A stretch of DNA of 64,000 nt from Tretioscincus oriximinensis (GCA_022410635.1 JAJVDF010000362.1:261064-325063), one strand, 5' to 3'; counted from the stretch's first letter, positions 1 to 11,584 are shown. Made by a program: numbers and translations. Notes: generated from the sequence alone by a model not told the origin.

Positions 1-200
1 TTGGGTGAATGCCGTCTGGCCCTGGGGATTTATAAATGTTCAGCTTATTTAGGCTAGCAAGGACCTCCTCCCTTGTTATCTCTATCCCGTTCAATTCCTC
101 TGGTGTTCTTTCTGAGAAAACTAAATCTGTTGTGGGTAAATTCCCTCTGTCTTCTTCAGTGAAAACTGAAGCAAAANATTCAGCTTCTCCTATACAGTTC
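1..200 (-). mobile_element. CR1 LINE fragment, RT N-terminal region (cut by window edge)
   Basis: Bases 1-180 match the CR1 copy near 38269-38450 almost base for base. They encode, on the minus strand, the start of the reverse-transcriptase region (the Leu-Asn-Ile-Tyr-Lys-Ser-Pro-Gly-Pro-Asp-Gly part) and the linker before it. Similarity fades after about position 180-200. The rest of the element would lie left of the window. Relative to the 38 kb copy there is an extra A near 116 that shifts the frame, so this is a dead copy. Confidence 0.85.
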
Positions 201-457
201 TACCAAACTCCTATTAATAACGTTTCAGACAGTCTACCAGATCTAATCCCTTAAACATATTCCTCACTTCCACAGGAAAATTATTTAAGTATCTGTTTGT
301 TCTAGTGATTCCCACAACATACTTCAATTTAGGTATGAACTTTGGAATAAGAAGCTTATGATATGAGCAAATAAGGATGAGATATGTTTTGACTGTAAAA
401 TTGGAAAGGAGTTGAGGAATGGAGAATTGAGTGGTAATAGTAGTGGTGGTAGTGGTG

Positions 458-482
458 GTACTACTACTACTACTACTACTAC

Positions 483-529
<47 letters not shown>

Positions 530-530
530 A
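458..530. repeat. Palindromic trinucleotide microsatellite (TAC)n/(TAG)n
   Basis: About eight TAC units (459-484) run directly into about fifteen TAG units (483-529), preceded by an imperfect GTGGTAATAGTAGTGG tract. TAC and GTA/TAG phases are reverse complements, so the tract is an inverted repeat with almost no loop and could extrude as a long hairpin. Confidence 0.95.
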
Positions 531-2170
531 ATGTAGGCTAGTCCATTACTTCTGACTGAATCTTGTCCACAACAGTAAATACAAATATCATCTGGTTTAG
601 ATTTTCCTATTCCTAAGCATTTTAATTCACAGATATGCAAAGTAGTTTTGGCATCTCATATTTGGTCACATCCAGATTAACTTGATTGATAAATCTGACA
701 TTCCAGTTTCCTGTGTAATATTTTTATTTGCACAATTCTTTTCATCACTGTACATATTTGCAACTAATTACTCTTTCCTTATAATGTGTTTGATATTTTG
801 AGTTCTGAAGGACTCACCTTTCCTACCTATGACCTATAACTTATTGAAGGCAGATAGCAGTGGCATAATCACAGGTATGTTCTTGTACAAAGATTTTCTC
901 AAAATGATTCACTCTTTTTGTTGTTTTTAATAATATTGCTTTATAACTTTTAAAAACTCAGAATAGTTATAATAACTTTTTGTCCTGAAGGAGAAATTAG
1001 TCTTATTTATCCATGAACATTTTCTGCCGCTTCTGAATTTAACATTATTTAATAACATATATTACAAAATGATTTGNTATACTTTTTTATTAAATGGTGA
1101 TATTGTCATATGGATGTTATGAGAAAAGAAGATAGCAGACTGCCCTTTATAAGGATACTATTAAATGTTGAATCCACCTAGAAAACATGATCTCAGTTTT
1201 ATGATCATTATTCTNAGTTTTTACCCTTTCTACCAGTTTTCTCAGCACAGTGGGGAAAATATTATGTATGTTTCTTGTTATGCATTCCTGTAGAAACTTT
1301 AAAAAAAAAAAAGAAAAAAAGTTATATGATACAACACAACTATGACAGAAGGCCTGAAGGAACTTTATTGGCTGAATTATTGAAAAGACCAAAGAATGTG
1401 GAAATATGCATGACTAGGAGCCATTGTCCTTGTTGCTACATAAAGTCTACTAAATCTTAATATACAGAAAAATGAAGAACACAGAAATATCTCCACCAAT
1501 ATGTAAAAAAAAATTAGCATATAAAGCTCAACCCAACTGAAAAACATTTGAAACATGTTATAGAAAGAATTTTAAAATATCCCCTAAGGACTAACATTGT
1601 AGGAAAGTTATGCCCCAAAGCTTTTTTCCCTCCAAAAAAAGTTAGAACCATCTGAAGAAAGAGACAGAATAAAAGTACTTCTTCAGCAATAATTGATAGT
1701 ACAACTTCCTTTCTGAATAATGTGTATCTAGCTGAGAAACTGAATAGCAATCTAGTCAACAAGCCATGGAAGCAGTGAAAACAATTGTTCCTAGAGTCCT
1801 CTTTTCTTTCCCTTTTCCATCCCTGGATCAAGATTAAAATGCATCAGAGCATGAACAACTGTGAAACATTACACTGTTGTTAAATTTTCTTCTATGTTTG
1901 AGGAGCTTTGATATCTCTTTTTCCTCCTCCAATTCTTTCACCAAATTGTTTAAATCAGTTCTGATTGTCAATACGTTAGGCCCAGGTAGAAGAGACAAAT
2001 GAAAATTAGACTTGTATGAGATAGTCACATGGTGCCATTTAATCTAATATGTGTTTTCATTTGTTCTGCCTACAGCCCACTAATACATAATAAGGCACAG
2101 CACGGAAGCAACTTGTAAAGACTAATAGAAGTTGAATGATTGTGTGATGAACCACAAACACACCTTCAAA
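531..2170. other. Unassigned AT-rich intergenic sequence
   Basis: No gene or clear repeat recognised. A 12-A run followed by a second A run lies at about 1301-1320. The short open frames here (about 105 codons or less) have no protein-like composition. Confidence 0.5.
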
Positions 2171-4665
2171 TATTATTTATTTATTTATATTTATACCCCA
2201 CCCCATACCCAAAGGTCTCAGGGCGTCGAACAGTAAAATTAACAAATTAAAAACAGTATAAAAACAATATCTAAAAGTGGGGACAAAAATGACATTCTNT
2301 TCAGCCAAAGGCTAGGTGAAAGAGGTGCATCTTCAAAGATCTTCTAAAACCATACAATATTGATGACAGATACACCTCGAGGGGGAGACTATTCCAAAGA
2401 CTGGGGGCTACCACCGAGAATGCCCTTCCCCGGGTTCCCACTCCACTGTCTGTTGAAAGAGGTGGTACAACCAGGATCACCTTCTCTGCAGATCTTAAGG
2501 CACAGGCAGGTTGGTATAGGAGAAGGCATTCCTTTAGATATTTTGGGCCCAAGTTATTTAGGATTTTGTAAGTTAAAGTCAGCCATCTTGAATTGGGCTC
2601 AGTAGCAGATTAGCAGCCAGTTCAGCTCTTTCAAGACCGGCATGATGTGTGTCTGGCCAGCCATTCCAGTCAGCAGTCTAGCTGCTGTATTCTGCACCAA
2701 CTGCAGCTTCTGAAGTGTTTTCAGTGGCAGCCCCATATAGAGCACATTACAATAGTTCAATCTGGAAGTTACCAGAGCGTGGATTATTGTGGCTAAATCA
2801 TCCCTGTACAGAAGTGGCCGTAACTGGTGAACCAGACGTAACTGGAAGTAGGCACTCCTGGCCACTATGTGCACCTGGTTCTCAAGTGTCAGTGCAGAGT
2901 CCAGGAGCACCCCCAGATTTCACACCTGTCCCTCATAGGGCAATTATACCCCATCAAGGACGGGGTGCCTCCCCACTTCACAAATGCACAATGTTCCAAC
3001 ACACAGCACTTCTGTCTTGTCTGGATTCAGCTTCAATTTATTTATTGGCCCCCATCCAGCCCTTCACTGCCTCCAGGCACCTGTCAAGCACTTCAACCGC
3101 CTCTCCTGATTCAGATGGAACAGAGAGAGAGCTGAATGTCATCTGCATATTGATGACACTTCACTCCCAAACTCCTGATAACCTCTTCCAGTGGCTTCAT
3201 ATAGATGTTAAACAGCATGGGGGAGAGAATTGACCCCTGAGGAACCCCATAAGTGAGCTCCCAGGGTATCGAGCAGGACTCCCCCACCACCACTCTCTGA
3301 AAGTGGCCTTGGAGATAGGAGCGGAACCACTGCAATACATTGCCACCAACTCCTATACTTCGTAGCTTCTCCAGNAGAATACCATGGTCAATGGTATCAA
3401 AAGCCACTGAGAGGTCCAGGAGAACCAACAGGGTTGCATTGCCCTGTCCCTCTCCTGGAGAAAGTCATCAATCAGGGTGACTAAGGTGGTTTCTGTGTCA
3501 TGACCAGGCCTGAAGCCAGATTGAAATGGATCCAGATAATCCATTTCTTCCAAGCATGCCTGCAGTACCTTGCCCAGGAAGGGTATGTTGGCCACCAGGC
3601 GGTAGTTATTTAACTCTTCTGGATCCAGGGAAGACTTCTTAAGGAGAGGGTGCTCCACCGCCTCTTTAAGAGCCGGTGGGACCACCACACCCCTCAAAAA
3701 AGCATTAACCACTCCCTGGACCCACCCGGACATACCCTGCCGACTGGCTTTTATCAGCCAGGAGGTGCAAGGATCCAGAGAGCATGACGTTGGCCTAACC
3801 CCAACAAGCAGCTTGTCCCCATAATCAGGCTGCAATAATTGAAACTGATCCAGGATAACTGGACTAGACGGTTCTCTGGACGCTTCCTCTGGGCTACTCA
3901 CAAGAGTGGCATCTAATTCCTCATGAATCTGANTGACTTTGCCCTCAAAGTGCCTTCCTAGTTTGTCACAGCAGATATTGGATGACCCTTGCACTTCCTC
4001 TTCCGGGTTAGATCTTATCAGGCCATTTACTACTCGAAAGAGCCCTGCTGGACAGCTACTTGAGAACGCAATGGTATCAGANAAATNATTCCTTTTCGCT
4101 GCCACCACCGCCATCTAGTAGGCACGATAATCTACGTTCGGTCAGATTCTTGCAGGGATTTGCGCCACCTGCGCTCCAGCTGTCGGCCTTCCTGTTCCAT
4201 CACTCTTAACTCCCCAGAATACCAAGGTGCTCTTCAGGCTCCACAGATATGCTGAGGGCACCTGGGAGTGATCGTGTTGATAGCCCTGGTCATCTCCCGA
4301 TTCCAAAGAGAGACCAGAGCTTCAACAGGAGCGTCATCCATGCCAACCGGGAAATCCCCCAGAGCATTCAGGAATCACCTGGATTCCATAAGTCTCCGGA
4401 GTGGACCATCTGAATGAATCTCTCATCCTTGCAGAGAGGAACCATCACTGTAAGTCCATGACAGTGGGCTTGCCCTTCTGTCAACGGATGCTCAGCAGTT
4501 TGCACTGTAGAAAAAAAACGATTGAATGTATGTCCTGCTCTGTGACTTGGGTCGATAACATATTGAGTTAGCCCCACGGTTGTCATGGAGGCCATGAAGG
4601 ACTGAGCAAGAGCAGTGAGCATATCCTCTGCATGGATGTTGAAGTTCCCCAGTACCACAGTGTTA
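2171..4665 (-). mobile_element. L2-clade LINE, 5'-truncated, EN and RT remnants
   Basis: This is an autonomous-type LINE of the L2 clade, now a pseudogene. Reading on the minus strand, the endonuclease C-terminus lies at 4368-4658 (Leu-Gly-Asn-Phe-Asn and a Ser-His-Arg-Ala-Gly-His motif). The linker and RT N-terminus are at 3353-4114, and the RT core is at 3111-3428 with Ala-Phe-Asp-Thr-Ile-Asp, Gly-Val-Pro-Gln-Gly-Ser and the catalytic Tyr-Ala-Asp-Asp. The C-terminal region is at 2599-2910, and the last block at 2301-2552 contains Arg-Ala-Phe-Ser-Val-Val-Ala-Pro-Ser-Leu-Trp. Blocks are in different frames, so there are several frameshifts. The 3' end (2171-2300) is the TTATTTATTTATATTTATAC-type tail also seen as orphan fragments at 6.2 and 15.9 kb. 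The 5' end stops near 4665 inside EN. No target duplication was recognised. Confidence 0.92.
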
Positions 4666-5365
4666 GAACTGGAGATTTCTGGTTGACTATAGGTATACTG
4701 TACTCTGTTTTTATTGTTTTTATTTCAGTTTCCATTCTAACACACCATAATTATCACACTATCTTGTTAATAGCTTTTTACATTCAGTAAAATTCTGTGA
4801 ATTTCTGTGTTTTGTTCTTAATTCTTCTGTTTCTTATAAACATCGTAAGACTTAAATTTCTGATTTGGAAACTACATCCTTCCTCAACAATCAGCTGCTA
4901 GGTGCCTGAGATTACAGGTGTGCCTTGATGGATGCCTTTTGTCAAACCAATTGCCTTTTTTGCTATTATTTTCCTGTATTTCCCAGGAAACTCTGCTGTA
5001 ATCTTAGCCTGTAACTGGTTGTTCTATATCCCTTCTGTCATTGGTTTCTGGATCCCTTTATTTACAGGTGGGGGGATACAAGGAAAAAAAAACCACACTT
5101 AAACTTGTCCAAGTTTTGTGTGTCTATAATTGGTAATTTTAAACTGTATTGTTGTTTTTTCTAGTGATAATATGACTGGGAAAAGCAACTAATCAACCTC
5201 ATGAGGTTCATCCCCACTCAATATCACCTTCAATCCACTCCAAGAGGTCACACATGTTCAGCAAGCCAATAACTAAAAAGGTCCACTATTGTGGAATGTT
5301 TAGCNACTGCAGTTTGTGCAATTCAACAGCAGGCAGTTCTATAACTGGCTCTCCGCTTGCAAAGA
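4666..5365. other. Unassigned intergenic sequence
   Basis: AT-rich sequence with no recognisable gene. A TGTTT/TTATT-rich stretch lies at 4700-4860. Nothing else supported. Confidence 0.4.
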
Positions 5366-5445
5366 ATGCTGAGAATTGTAGTAAGGCAAATGTAGCAGTG
5401 CCTTATGGGGCTTGTCATGGACTAGGCAATGTTTTGGAGTAGTGT
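5366..5445. repeat. Decayed interspersed repeat shared with 16.9 kb
   Basis: The block with AATGCTGAGAATTGTAGT and a following CTTATGG resembles 16930-17000, which has AATGCTNGGAATTGTAGTGA and CTTATGGACATG at the same spacing. The AATTGTAGT core recalls the ACAACTCCCA motif of hAT-type MITEs such as that at 41.9 kb, and 48640-48660 carries its reverse complement. Family assignment is tentative. Confidence 0.4.
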
Positions 5446-6165
5446 GGAAACCTGAAGGTGAGTGAGATGCAATCACAAATGCATTTTAAAAGCAATAGGA
5501 AAGCAAAACGTGGTGGGGAAGGGTCCTTAAGCTTCTTGATGAACTACAGGACTAGTTGTCTCAGCAAGGTTGGAGGTCTAGCAGGTGATTTTCACATGTT
5601 GCCAGCAGAATGCCAAAAGTGGACATTGCACAACAAAAGCTGCAAAGAAAATATTAGGAGAAAAAAGCATAATAGTAGCATTCCTAGTGATGCCACTGCT
5701 GGATCCCCTGAACTAAGTGAATCTAATCCCACATAATAATGCTATTATAGCATGAAAAAATAATAAAAATGTGTGGATGCAGCAGTAGCTGAGTAGTCAG
5801 CCTTTAAAACTTCATCACATCCTGTCTTTTATCTGGAGGAAAATGGAGGTAAATATGTATTTGCTGCTGTAAGTGATTCTTTTGTTACATTGCCTAAAGG
5901 ATGAGGCACTAAAAATGAGGGNTTTTTTACCGAGGGCAGTAGATGTTGATGAAAATCTTTGATTCATCCATTCAAATGTGGCTTTCTTTTCATTCTTCAA
6001 CTTTTAGGAAAGGGCATTTGCACTTACACCCTTGGAAGGCGGTGTAGGAAGAAGCAAAATGTTTGAAAAGCAGTCCCTTCCCAGAAAGCTGCCAAGAAAA
6101 CTGCATAGAGAAGGTTCCAGACATTCAAGAGTTGGCCATGATGCGGTGGTACTCAACAACAACAT
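5446..6165. other. Unassigned intergenic sequence
   Basis: No gene or repeat recognised. The 92-codon plus-strand frame at 5458 shows no domain. Confidence 0.4.
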
Positions 6166-6262
6166 CCCAGTTATGCCACCCAAAGATCTCAGGGCAGACC
6201 ACAACACACAATAAAATGAGCAACTTCACAACTTTTAAAATATAATCATTTAAACTTCCTTT
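6166..6262 (-). mobile_element. Orphan L2-type 3' tail
   Basis: ATGCCACCCAAAGATCTCAG followed by an A-rich run matches the 3' end of the L2 element at 2195-2280 (CCCATACCCAAAGGTCTCAG, then A-rich). It is a short, old 3' fragment of L2, or of a SINE using the L2 tail. Confidence 0.6.
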
Positions 6263-7785
6263 AAGTTCCAAAGAATAGAGTTGAGAAATTTACTGAAAAC
6301 CCTGTTTGTAGTAACCCTTTGGTTAGTGTTGGTATTATTAGGTAAATAAAATTCTCACAACTAATTTTTAACTTTCAAACAAGTTTTGATATCTGTAGAT
6401 CTTCAATGGCTCTTCTATTCCATCTTTACTGACAGAAGTGTATCACAGACTTCCATTTTCATTTTTGAAGGTCCATTATAAGTTTCTATACTACACAGTT
6501 TTATAAAGAAAGTATTTCTTTGTTCTCTCCCTGGAAAGATGCCTGGATAATCAGAGTTTGCCCTCTTGGCTCCTCATAGGATGAACAGTCCTAGTTTTGT
6601 CCTTAATTTATCCCTTATTTCATATTAGGAGAAGGATGAGAGTGTGTGATAAGAATGTAATTCCCCAAACCAGTTCCACCTTTTAAATTAACAAAACATC
6701 AGTTATAATGAATGCAAATTTGACTGAGCATATGAGAAAGAGAGAGAGAGAAAAACAAAACAAAAACAGATCCCTTACATGGAATGAAATAGAAAACATC
6801 CTTAGTTATTCTCATAGTATGCATTTCCATTTCCTCCTTTCCTCCCCTACCTTTATTCTTGTGGTCCAATGTATGGTTATAAAAGGAAAGAGAGCTATAG
6901 ACATCTTGTATTCACATTGTGCACATGTAGAAATTATAGTAATTTTGAACTCAGAGTTATAACTCTAGGAAGACATTTCCATGGGGAGTCAGTAGAAATA
7001 CTATTTTGCATATAAGCTTTTAATTATGTTTCCAGTACAGGTTGAAAAACATTGACCTTATTCCTTTGGTACCTACTTGAACTGTCTATTACAATAAAGC
7101 ATTNTTCTCCTCATCATATATTTGGGTACTAAAAAGTTACAATTAGATAGGTAACTAGACAGATAGGTAAGTTGAGATACATAGATGATCGATGACAGAC
7201 AGATAGAAATAACTTTTTAAATATTTTTTTTACTGCTCTTGCAGAACAGTGTTTTCTTACAACTTTCTAGGTAGTTAGGAATCCCTCTGTTGTAAGTAAT
7301 TCATCCAATACTTGCAGGTAATTTATGTGCCAAGACTGCCTCAACATTTTGACTAGTTGCTCAATCTTTTATAAATTCACTTTAAAAGGAAAGCTTAAAT
7401 ATTTATGTAGATAAAGATCGCAGATTAAAAGGATAACAAGTTAGGAGTTCAAAAGATAGGTATATATAATATTGGCAATATAGCAATACAAATACAATTC
7501 GGTTGGTAACCTGATACATGGCATCCATGAACCTTTGTAACTATTTTAATGAGCACCCTGCTGGAAATAATAAAAAAGGGAATAGGTGTGAAAATAAAAC
7601 AAATAGTCTGGCATAAAGCTTAAAAAGAAAAGGGCGCTAACAGGATTGTTAGCCCATGTTTAAGATTCAAGAACTTTTCCACATAACATGTCTAATAAAA
7701 AANTGAATGCAATTATATGTGCAATATCCAAGTTCCTAGCTTCAGTTCAATTTAAAACAAATGAACAAAAATTAGTACCACAGTT
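6263..7785. other. Unassigned AT-rich sequence with imperfect GATA repeat
   Basis: No gene recognised. An imperfect GATA/GACA simple repeat lies at about 7144-7206. The rest is unique-looking AT-rich DNA. Confidence 0.45.
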
Positions 7786-9313
7786 ATAAGAACATAAGAA
7801 CATAAGAAGACCCATACTGGATCAGGCCATAGCCCATCAAGTCCAGCATTCTGTGTCACACAAAGGCCCACCAGATGCACCTGGGCAGTCCGAACAGAGG
7901 AAAGCAAAATATGCACCTGTTCATGTCTCCCTGCAAATGGTATTTCAGGAGTCCTGCCTGTTGCTCCATCCTGGAGGCAACATCCAGACATCCATCCTAG
8001 TATCCATTTATACCCCTGGTGTCCATAAACCTTTCTAGTCCTGTCTTGCAACTAACCAAACTGTTAGCTACCACTACCTCTTCAGGAATTAAATTCGACA
8101 GGCTGATGATCCTCTNGGTGAAAAAATACTTTGTCTGTTCTCACTTTTCTACCGAACAGTTTTAAGGAGTGCCTTCTGGTCCTTGTGTTTGTGAGAGATA
8201 GAAAACATTTTTTCTCTATTCACCCTGTCGATCCCATGCATGATTTTGTACACTTCAATCAGATCACCCCTCAAACGTCTCCTTTCAAGGCTCAAGAGGC
8301 CCAGACGTTGCAGCCTTGCTTNGTAAGGGAGNTGCTCCANACCCTTGATCATTTTTGTTGCCCTTTTCTGCACCTTCTCCAGTTCCAAAATATCCCTCTT
8401 GAGATGTGGTGACCAGAATTGAACACAGTATTCCAAATGTGGCCTCCCCACAGATTTATAAAGAGGCAAAACAACATTTGCTGACTTGTTTTCNATTCCT
8501 TTCCTAATGATCCCCAACATGGAATTTGCCTTTTTTGCTGCTGCTGCACACTGGGTTGACATTTTCATTGAATTGTCCAGCAACACCCCAAGATCCTTTT
8601 CTTGCTCGGTCACAGAAAGCTTGGTTCCCATCAGGTGGTAGGAGTAGTTTGGGTTCTTTGCCCCAATATGCATGACCTTGTACTTGCTTAAGTTGAAGTG
8701 CATTTGCCACTTTGATGCCTACTCACCCAATTTCAATAAATCACTCTGGAGTGCCTAACAATCATTTTCAGTTTTCACTACCTTGAACAGTTTAGGGTCA
8801 TCAGCAAACTTGACTGCTTCACTATTTACCTCGGCATCCAGATCATTTATAAATATATTGAAAAGCAAGGGTCCCAGGTCAGATCCGTGGGGTACCCCAC
8901 TTCTTACCTCTTTCCACTCATTGAACTGTCCATTTAATACTACCNTCTGTTTTCTATCTTTTAGCCAGTTTCCAATTCAGCACAAAGTCTGTCCCCTTAT
9001 ACCATGAGTATGGAGCTTTTTTAGAAGCCTTTGATCAAAAGCGTTCTGAAAATCTAGATAGACAATATCAACTGGATCCCCTTTATCCACATGTTTGTTT
9101 AGTAATTTTGTCCTTAATTATGGTTTCCAACAGTTTACCTGGAATTGATGTTAAACTGATGGGTCTATAATTTCCGGGATCAACCCGGGATCCTTTTTTG
9201 AAGATTGGTGTTACATTAGCTACCTTCCAATCTACTGGTACTATGCCTGATCTTAAGGAAAGATTAAATATTTTGGTTAGAAGTTCAGCAATTTTGCATT
9301 TGAGTTCTTTAAG
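7786..9313 (-). mobile_element. CR1 LINE, RT and 3' end, multiple stops
   Basis: A 5'-truncated CR1 copy. Its 3' end lies at 7786 with two CATAAGAA units (reverse complement of TTCTTATG), followed on the minus strand by the 3' UTR, the C-terminal region (8149-8703: His-Ile-Gly-Ala-Lys, Glu-Lys-Asp-Leu-Gly-Val, Tyr-Lys-Ser-Val, Arg-Ala-Thr-Lys-Met-Ile) and the RT core to about 9313. The catalytic Phe-Ala-Asp-Asp is readable near 8805-8816. In-frame stops follow it, and about 90 bases present in the 36.7 kb copy are missing near 9099. Non-functional. Confidence 0.93.
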
Positions 9314-9816
9314 AAAGGTAAAATCTTAGGAAAAATATCGTGTAAACCTGATTCTGGTGTATGTATGACGGTGTATGTAATTTTTAATCCTCACCCATTA
9401 GAAGACAGTTTAGCAGAATTCCTTTGTAGCAGAGAAAGATTGCAGCTTCAGATGATATGCAGAGATGAGATGAGAGATTCAAAGCTGTCCGAATTTCTTC
9501 ATTGTACAGTTGGATGAGTTATGAAAGCTTGATGAGACTTCACAAAATTCATACCATTCCCTAATTTCTGGTCTGTTTTTATATACTTTTCTTCCTACAT
9601 AATCAAATTTCTTCCTTAGCATGGCCCTTTCTTAAAATTTATCCTAATACTTATGTTTCCTGGTAATATTCTAAGAAACATTTTTACAAAAGGTAGTAGT
9701 CTGGATGTACCCTAATCTTAGTGATCAGTCCTGATTGATTATATAGTTCCAAGTTGCCTACATTACTTCCAGAAATCTTGGTTTTGTGAAATCAGATACT
9801 CTCTGTGCTTCCCATT
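9314..9816. other. Unassigned intergenic sequence
   Basis: No recognisable coding or repeat sequence. Confidence 0.4.
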
Positions 9817-9851
9817 TGTTGTTGCTGTTGCTGTTGCTGTATTATTATTGT
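9817..9851. repeat. (TTGCTG)n/(ATT)n microsatellite, left flank of LTR-like island
   Basis: GTTGTTGCTGTTGCTGTTGC followed by ATTATTATTG. A similar (TTG)n tract flanks the other side of the island at 10818-10868, suggesting insertion into, or expansion beside, a TTG-rich target. Confidence 0.8.
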
Positions 9852-10817
9852 TGCAGTCGAGGGCAGAGAAGGAGACGACTCAATTTAAAATTGAACAAAA
9901 ACATTTATTAAGTTAACAATAAGTCAAAAACTCTAATGCAAAACTCGTGACATAAACGGCGTGACANCTAAACAATAACTTAAAAGTGCTACAACAAATT
10001 TCAACAAAAGTGGAGAGAAGAGGCCATGGCTAGAGTAGGAGAGTGGCAGGCGCAGCAGATTGGTAGGCCCCAGGTCAGCTGCCCAGCCTGACCTGTCCCT
10101 TTTGCCACGCCCCTTGGCGTGATGCATGAAGCCAGCCACCCGGCCTGGCTTACACCCAATTTGGGCCACGCACCAAGGCGTGACACCCACCACCCAGCCC
10201 GGGCTTTGCCGGTAGGCAGCTGGTGACCACAACCCCTGCGATGGTCACCGGCTGGCCACTCACGTGGTGTGCCAGCCCCATTGGCCTAGGCGCCCGGGCC
10301 GTCCAGCAGCACCTCTGACCCACCCATTTTGTGGGTACTGCCTGGAGGATCAGAGAGGCTTAAAGGGCTCTCAAGGGATCAGTCCTGTGTATAGCCCACC
10401 TCCCTGACTCCCAACCTGTGTTTCACCTACCGTCCCAAGGTAGGCACACAAGTTCAGAACCCTTTTAAGAAGGGCCCTCATTCTATGAGGAATTCACGGT
10501 TTTCCTGCCTCCAGGTTCTTCCGCCTCCTCGTGGGCCTCCAAGCTGTGCTAACCGCTGACCTCTCCTCTCACTGCCATGACTGAAAAAGGAAGAAAATTA
10601 GATTTGGGGGGGGGGGGACAGGGTGGGTTTTGCGCGTTGCCAGCAACTGAGGAAGATGGCGCCGGGCTTGGGGGTTAAATACCCCTCGTCACCCAGAAGG
10701 CGCGTCATTTCCTGTTGCCCACTTCTGGGGCAGACAAGAAAGGACGCTCCTTCCTAGAGCGTCACCTTCCTCCCCGGCAGCAACAGCCGGCGTCCACGGA
10801 CGAGCCGTGAGTAGCCA
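9852..10817 (-). mobile_element. GC-rich LTR-like element or solo LTR
   Basis: A 0.97 kb GC-rich island in AT-rich DNA. On the minus strand it starts TGGCTACTCACGG and ends CTCGACTGCA. It has a TATTTAA box near its 5' end (10675-10681), a GCCATCTT motif at 10653-10660, and an AATAAA signal near its 3' end (9904-9909) followed by T/G-rich DNA. Two tandem hairpins (10106-10121 and 10167-10182) share the CACGC/GCGTG stem. I infer a non-autonomous LTR element or solo LTR. A CpG-rich host promoter or non-coding gene is the alternative. No clean target duplication is visible because both flanks are TTG microsatellite. The frame at 9933-10232 has no recognisable domain. Confidence 0.45.
10653..10681 (-). 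promoter_or_regulatory. TATA-like core promoter of the LTR-like island
   Basis: On the minus strand GGGGTATTTAACC is followed about 20 bases later by GGCGCCATCTTCC, a YY1-like GCCATCTT element placed about where transcription would begin. Together with the AATAAA signal about 750 bases downstream this predicts a short minus-strand transcript. Prediction from motifs only. Confidence 0.4.
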
Positions 10818-10868
10818 ACTTGTTGTTGTTATTTTTGTTGTTGTTGTTGTTTAGTTGTTGTTGTTCAG
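10818..10868. repeat. (TTG)n microsatellite, right flank of LTR-like island
   Basis: TTGTTGTTGTTATTTTTG and further TTG units up to GTTGTTCAG. Confidence 0.85.
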
Positions 10869-11158
10869 CTCTTTAGCTCTTCCTTTGGCTCAATGTTTCA
10901 TTATCTGGCCTAAGGGAAGACAATTAAGCAATACAGTGTAAATGAAAAATGCTGAATGAACAGGTTTTTTTTAATATATACTTCTTGAAACAATTAAGGG
11001 AACACTTTAACATAACAGTACAGGAAGAGGTTTACCTGTATTCTAAAACATCAGGTGTGATATAACGAACGTAGTTTTCTAATACTTCTAATGTAAAATT
11101 ACAAAGAGTTCACCATTACTCTTACTGGGCCATATTATCAGAAAAAAGCCCTGCAAAT

Positions 11159-11349
11159 TACCGTATTTTTGGAGTATAAGATGCACTTAGATTTTAGAGG
11201 GGGAAAATAAGAAAAAATATTCAGAATTGCCACATAGACACACATTTGAGCTGCTTTTTTTGGGGGGGGAGGGTATTGCTACACTCAGATCATAAGATGC
11301 ACAAACATTTTCACCCCGCTGTTTTGGAAAATAAAGTATATCTTATACA
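11159..11349. mobile_element. Palindromic MITE (TACCGTATTTTTGGAGTATA type)
   Basis: The left terminus reads TACCGTATTTTTGGAGTATA then AGATGCAC. The right terminus has TATCTTATACAG, a decayed reverse complement of the left end. A second internal ATAAGATGCAC lies near 11292. This resembles small Tc1/mariner-like MITEs that target TA. The right terminal repeat is interrupted by the PLE foldback at 11362. Confidence 0.45.
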
Positions 11350-11361
11350 GTATTCAAAAAG

Positions 11362-11571
11362 TCAATTTCAGAGAAATAGCCGTGTTAGTCTAGTAGAAAG
11401 TCCAGCAAAGGAGCTAGCAGCACTTTGAGACTAACTTGAGAAAAGTGGGTGGCAGAAGCTTTCGTAGACACGTCTACTTCTTCAGATCTGAAGAAATAGA
11501 CGTGTCTACGAAAACTTATGCCACCCACTTTTCTCAAGTTAGTCTCAAAGTGCTGCTAGCTCCTTTGCTGG
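11362..11571. mobile_element. Head-to-head PLE foldback with 13-bp target duplication
   Basis: Two copies of the Penelope-like 3'-terminal unit lie back to back around CAGATCTG (11483-11490). The core arms 11401-11486 and 11487-11572 are about 85 bp with roughly three mismatches. The left arm extends outward a further 39 bases (TCAATTTCAGAGAAATAGCC...). The same 13 bases, AGTATTCAAAAAG, flank it at 11349-11361 and 11572-11584, so the whole foldback was inserted as one unit. Each arm carries the CTGAAGA/GAAA hairpin core described under findings. Linkage to PLEs comes from the copy at 49.8-50.5 kb. Confidence 0.85.
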
Positions 11572-11584
11572 AGTATTCAAAAAG

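Noticed and set aside
2715..3233. 172-codon plus-strand frame
   Set aside because: Antisense shadow of the L2 reverse transcriptase.
10603..10618. Poly-G run as a stand-alone G-quadruplex
   Set aside because: A single homopolymer run, without four separated G tracts.
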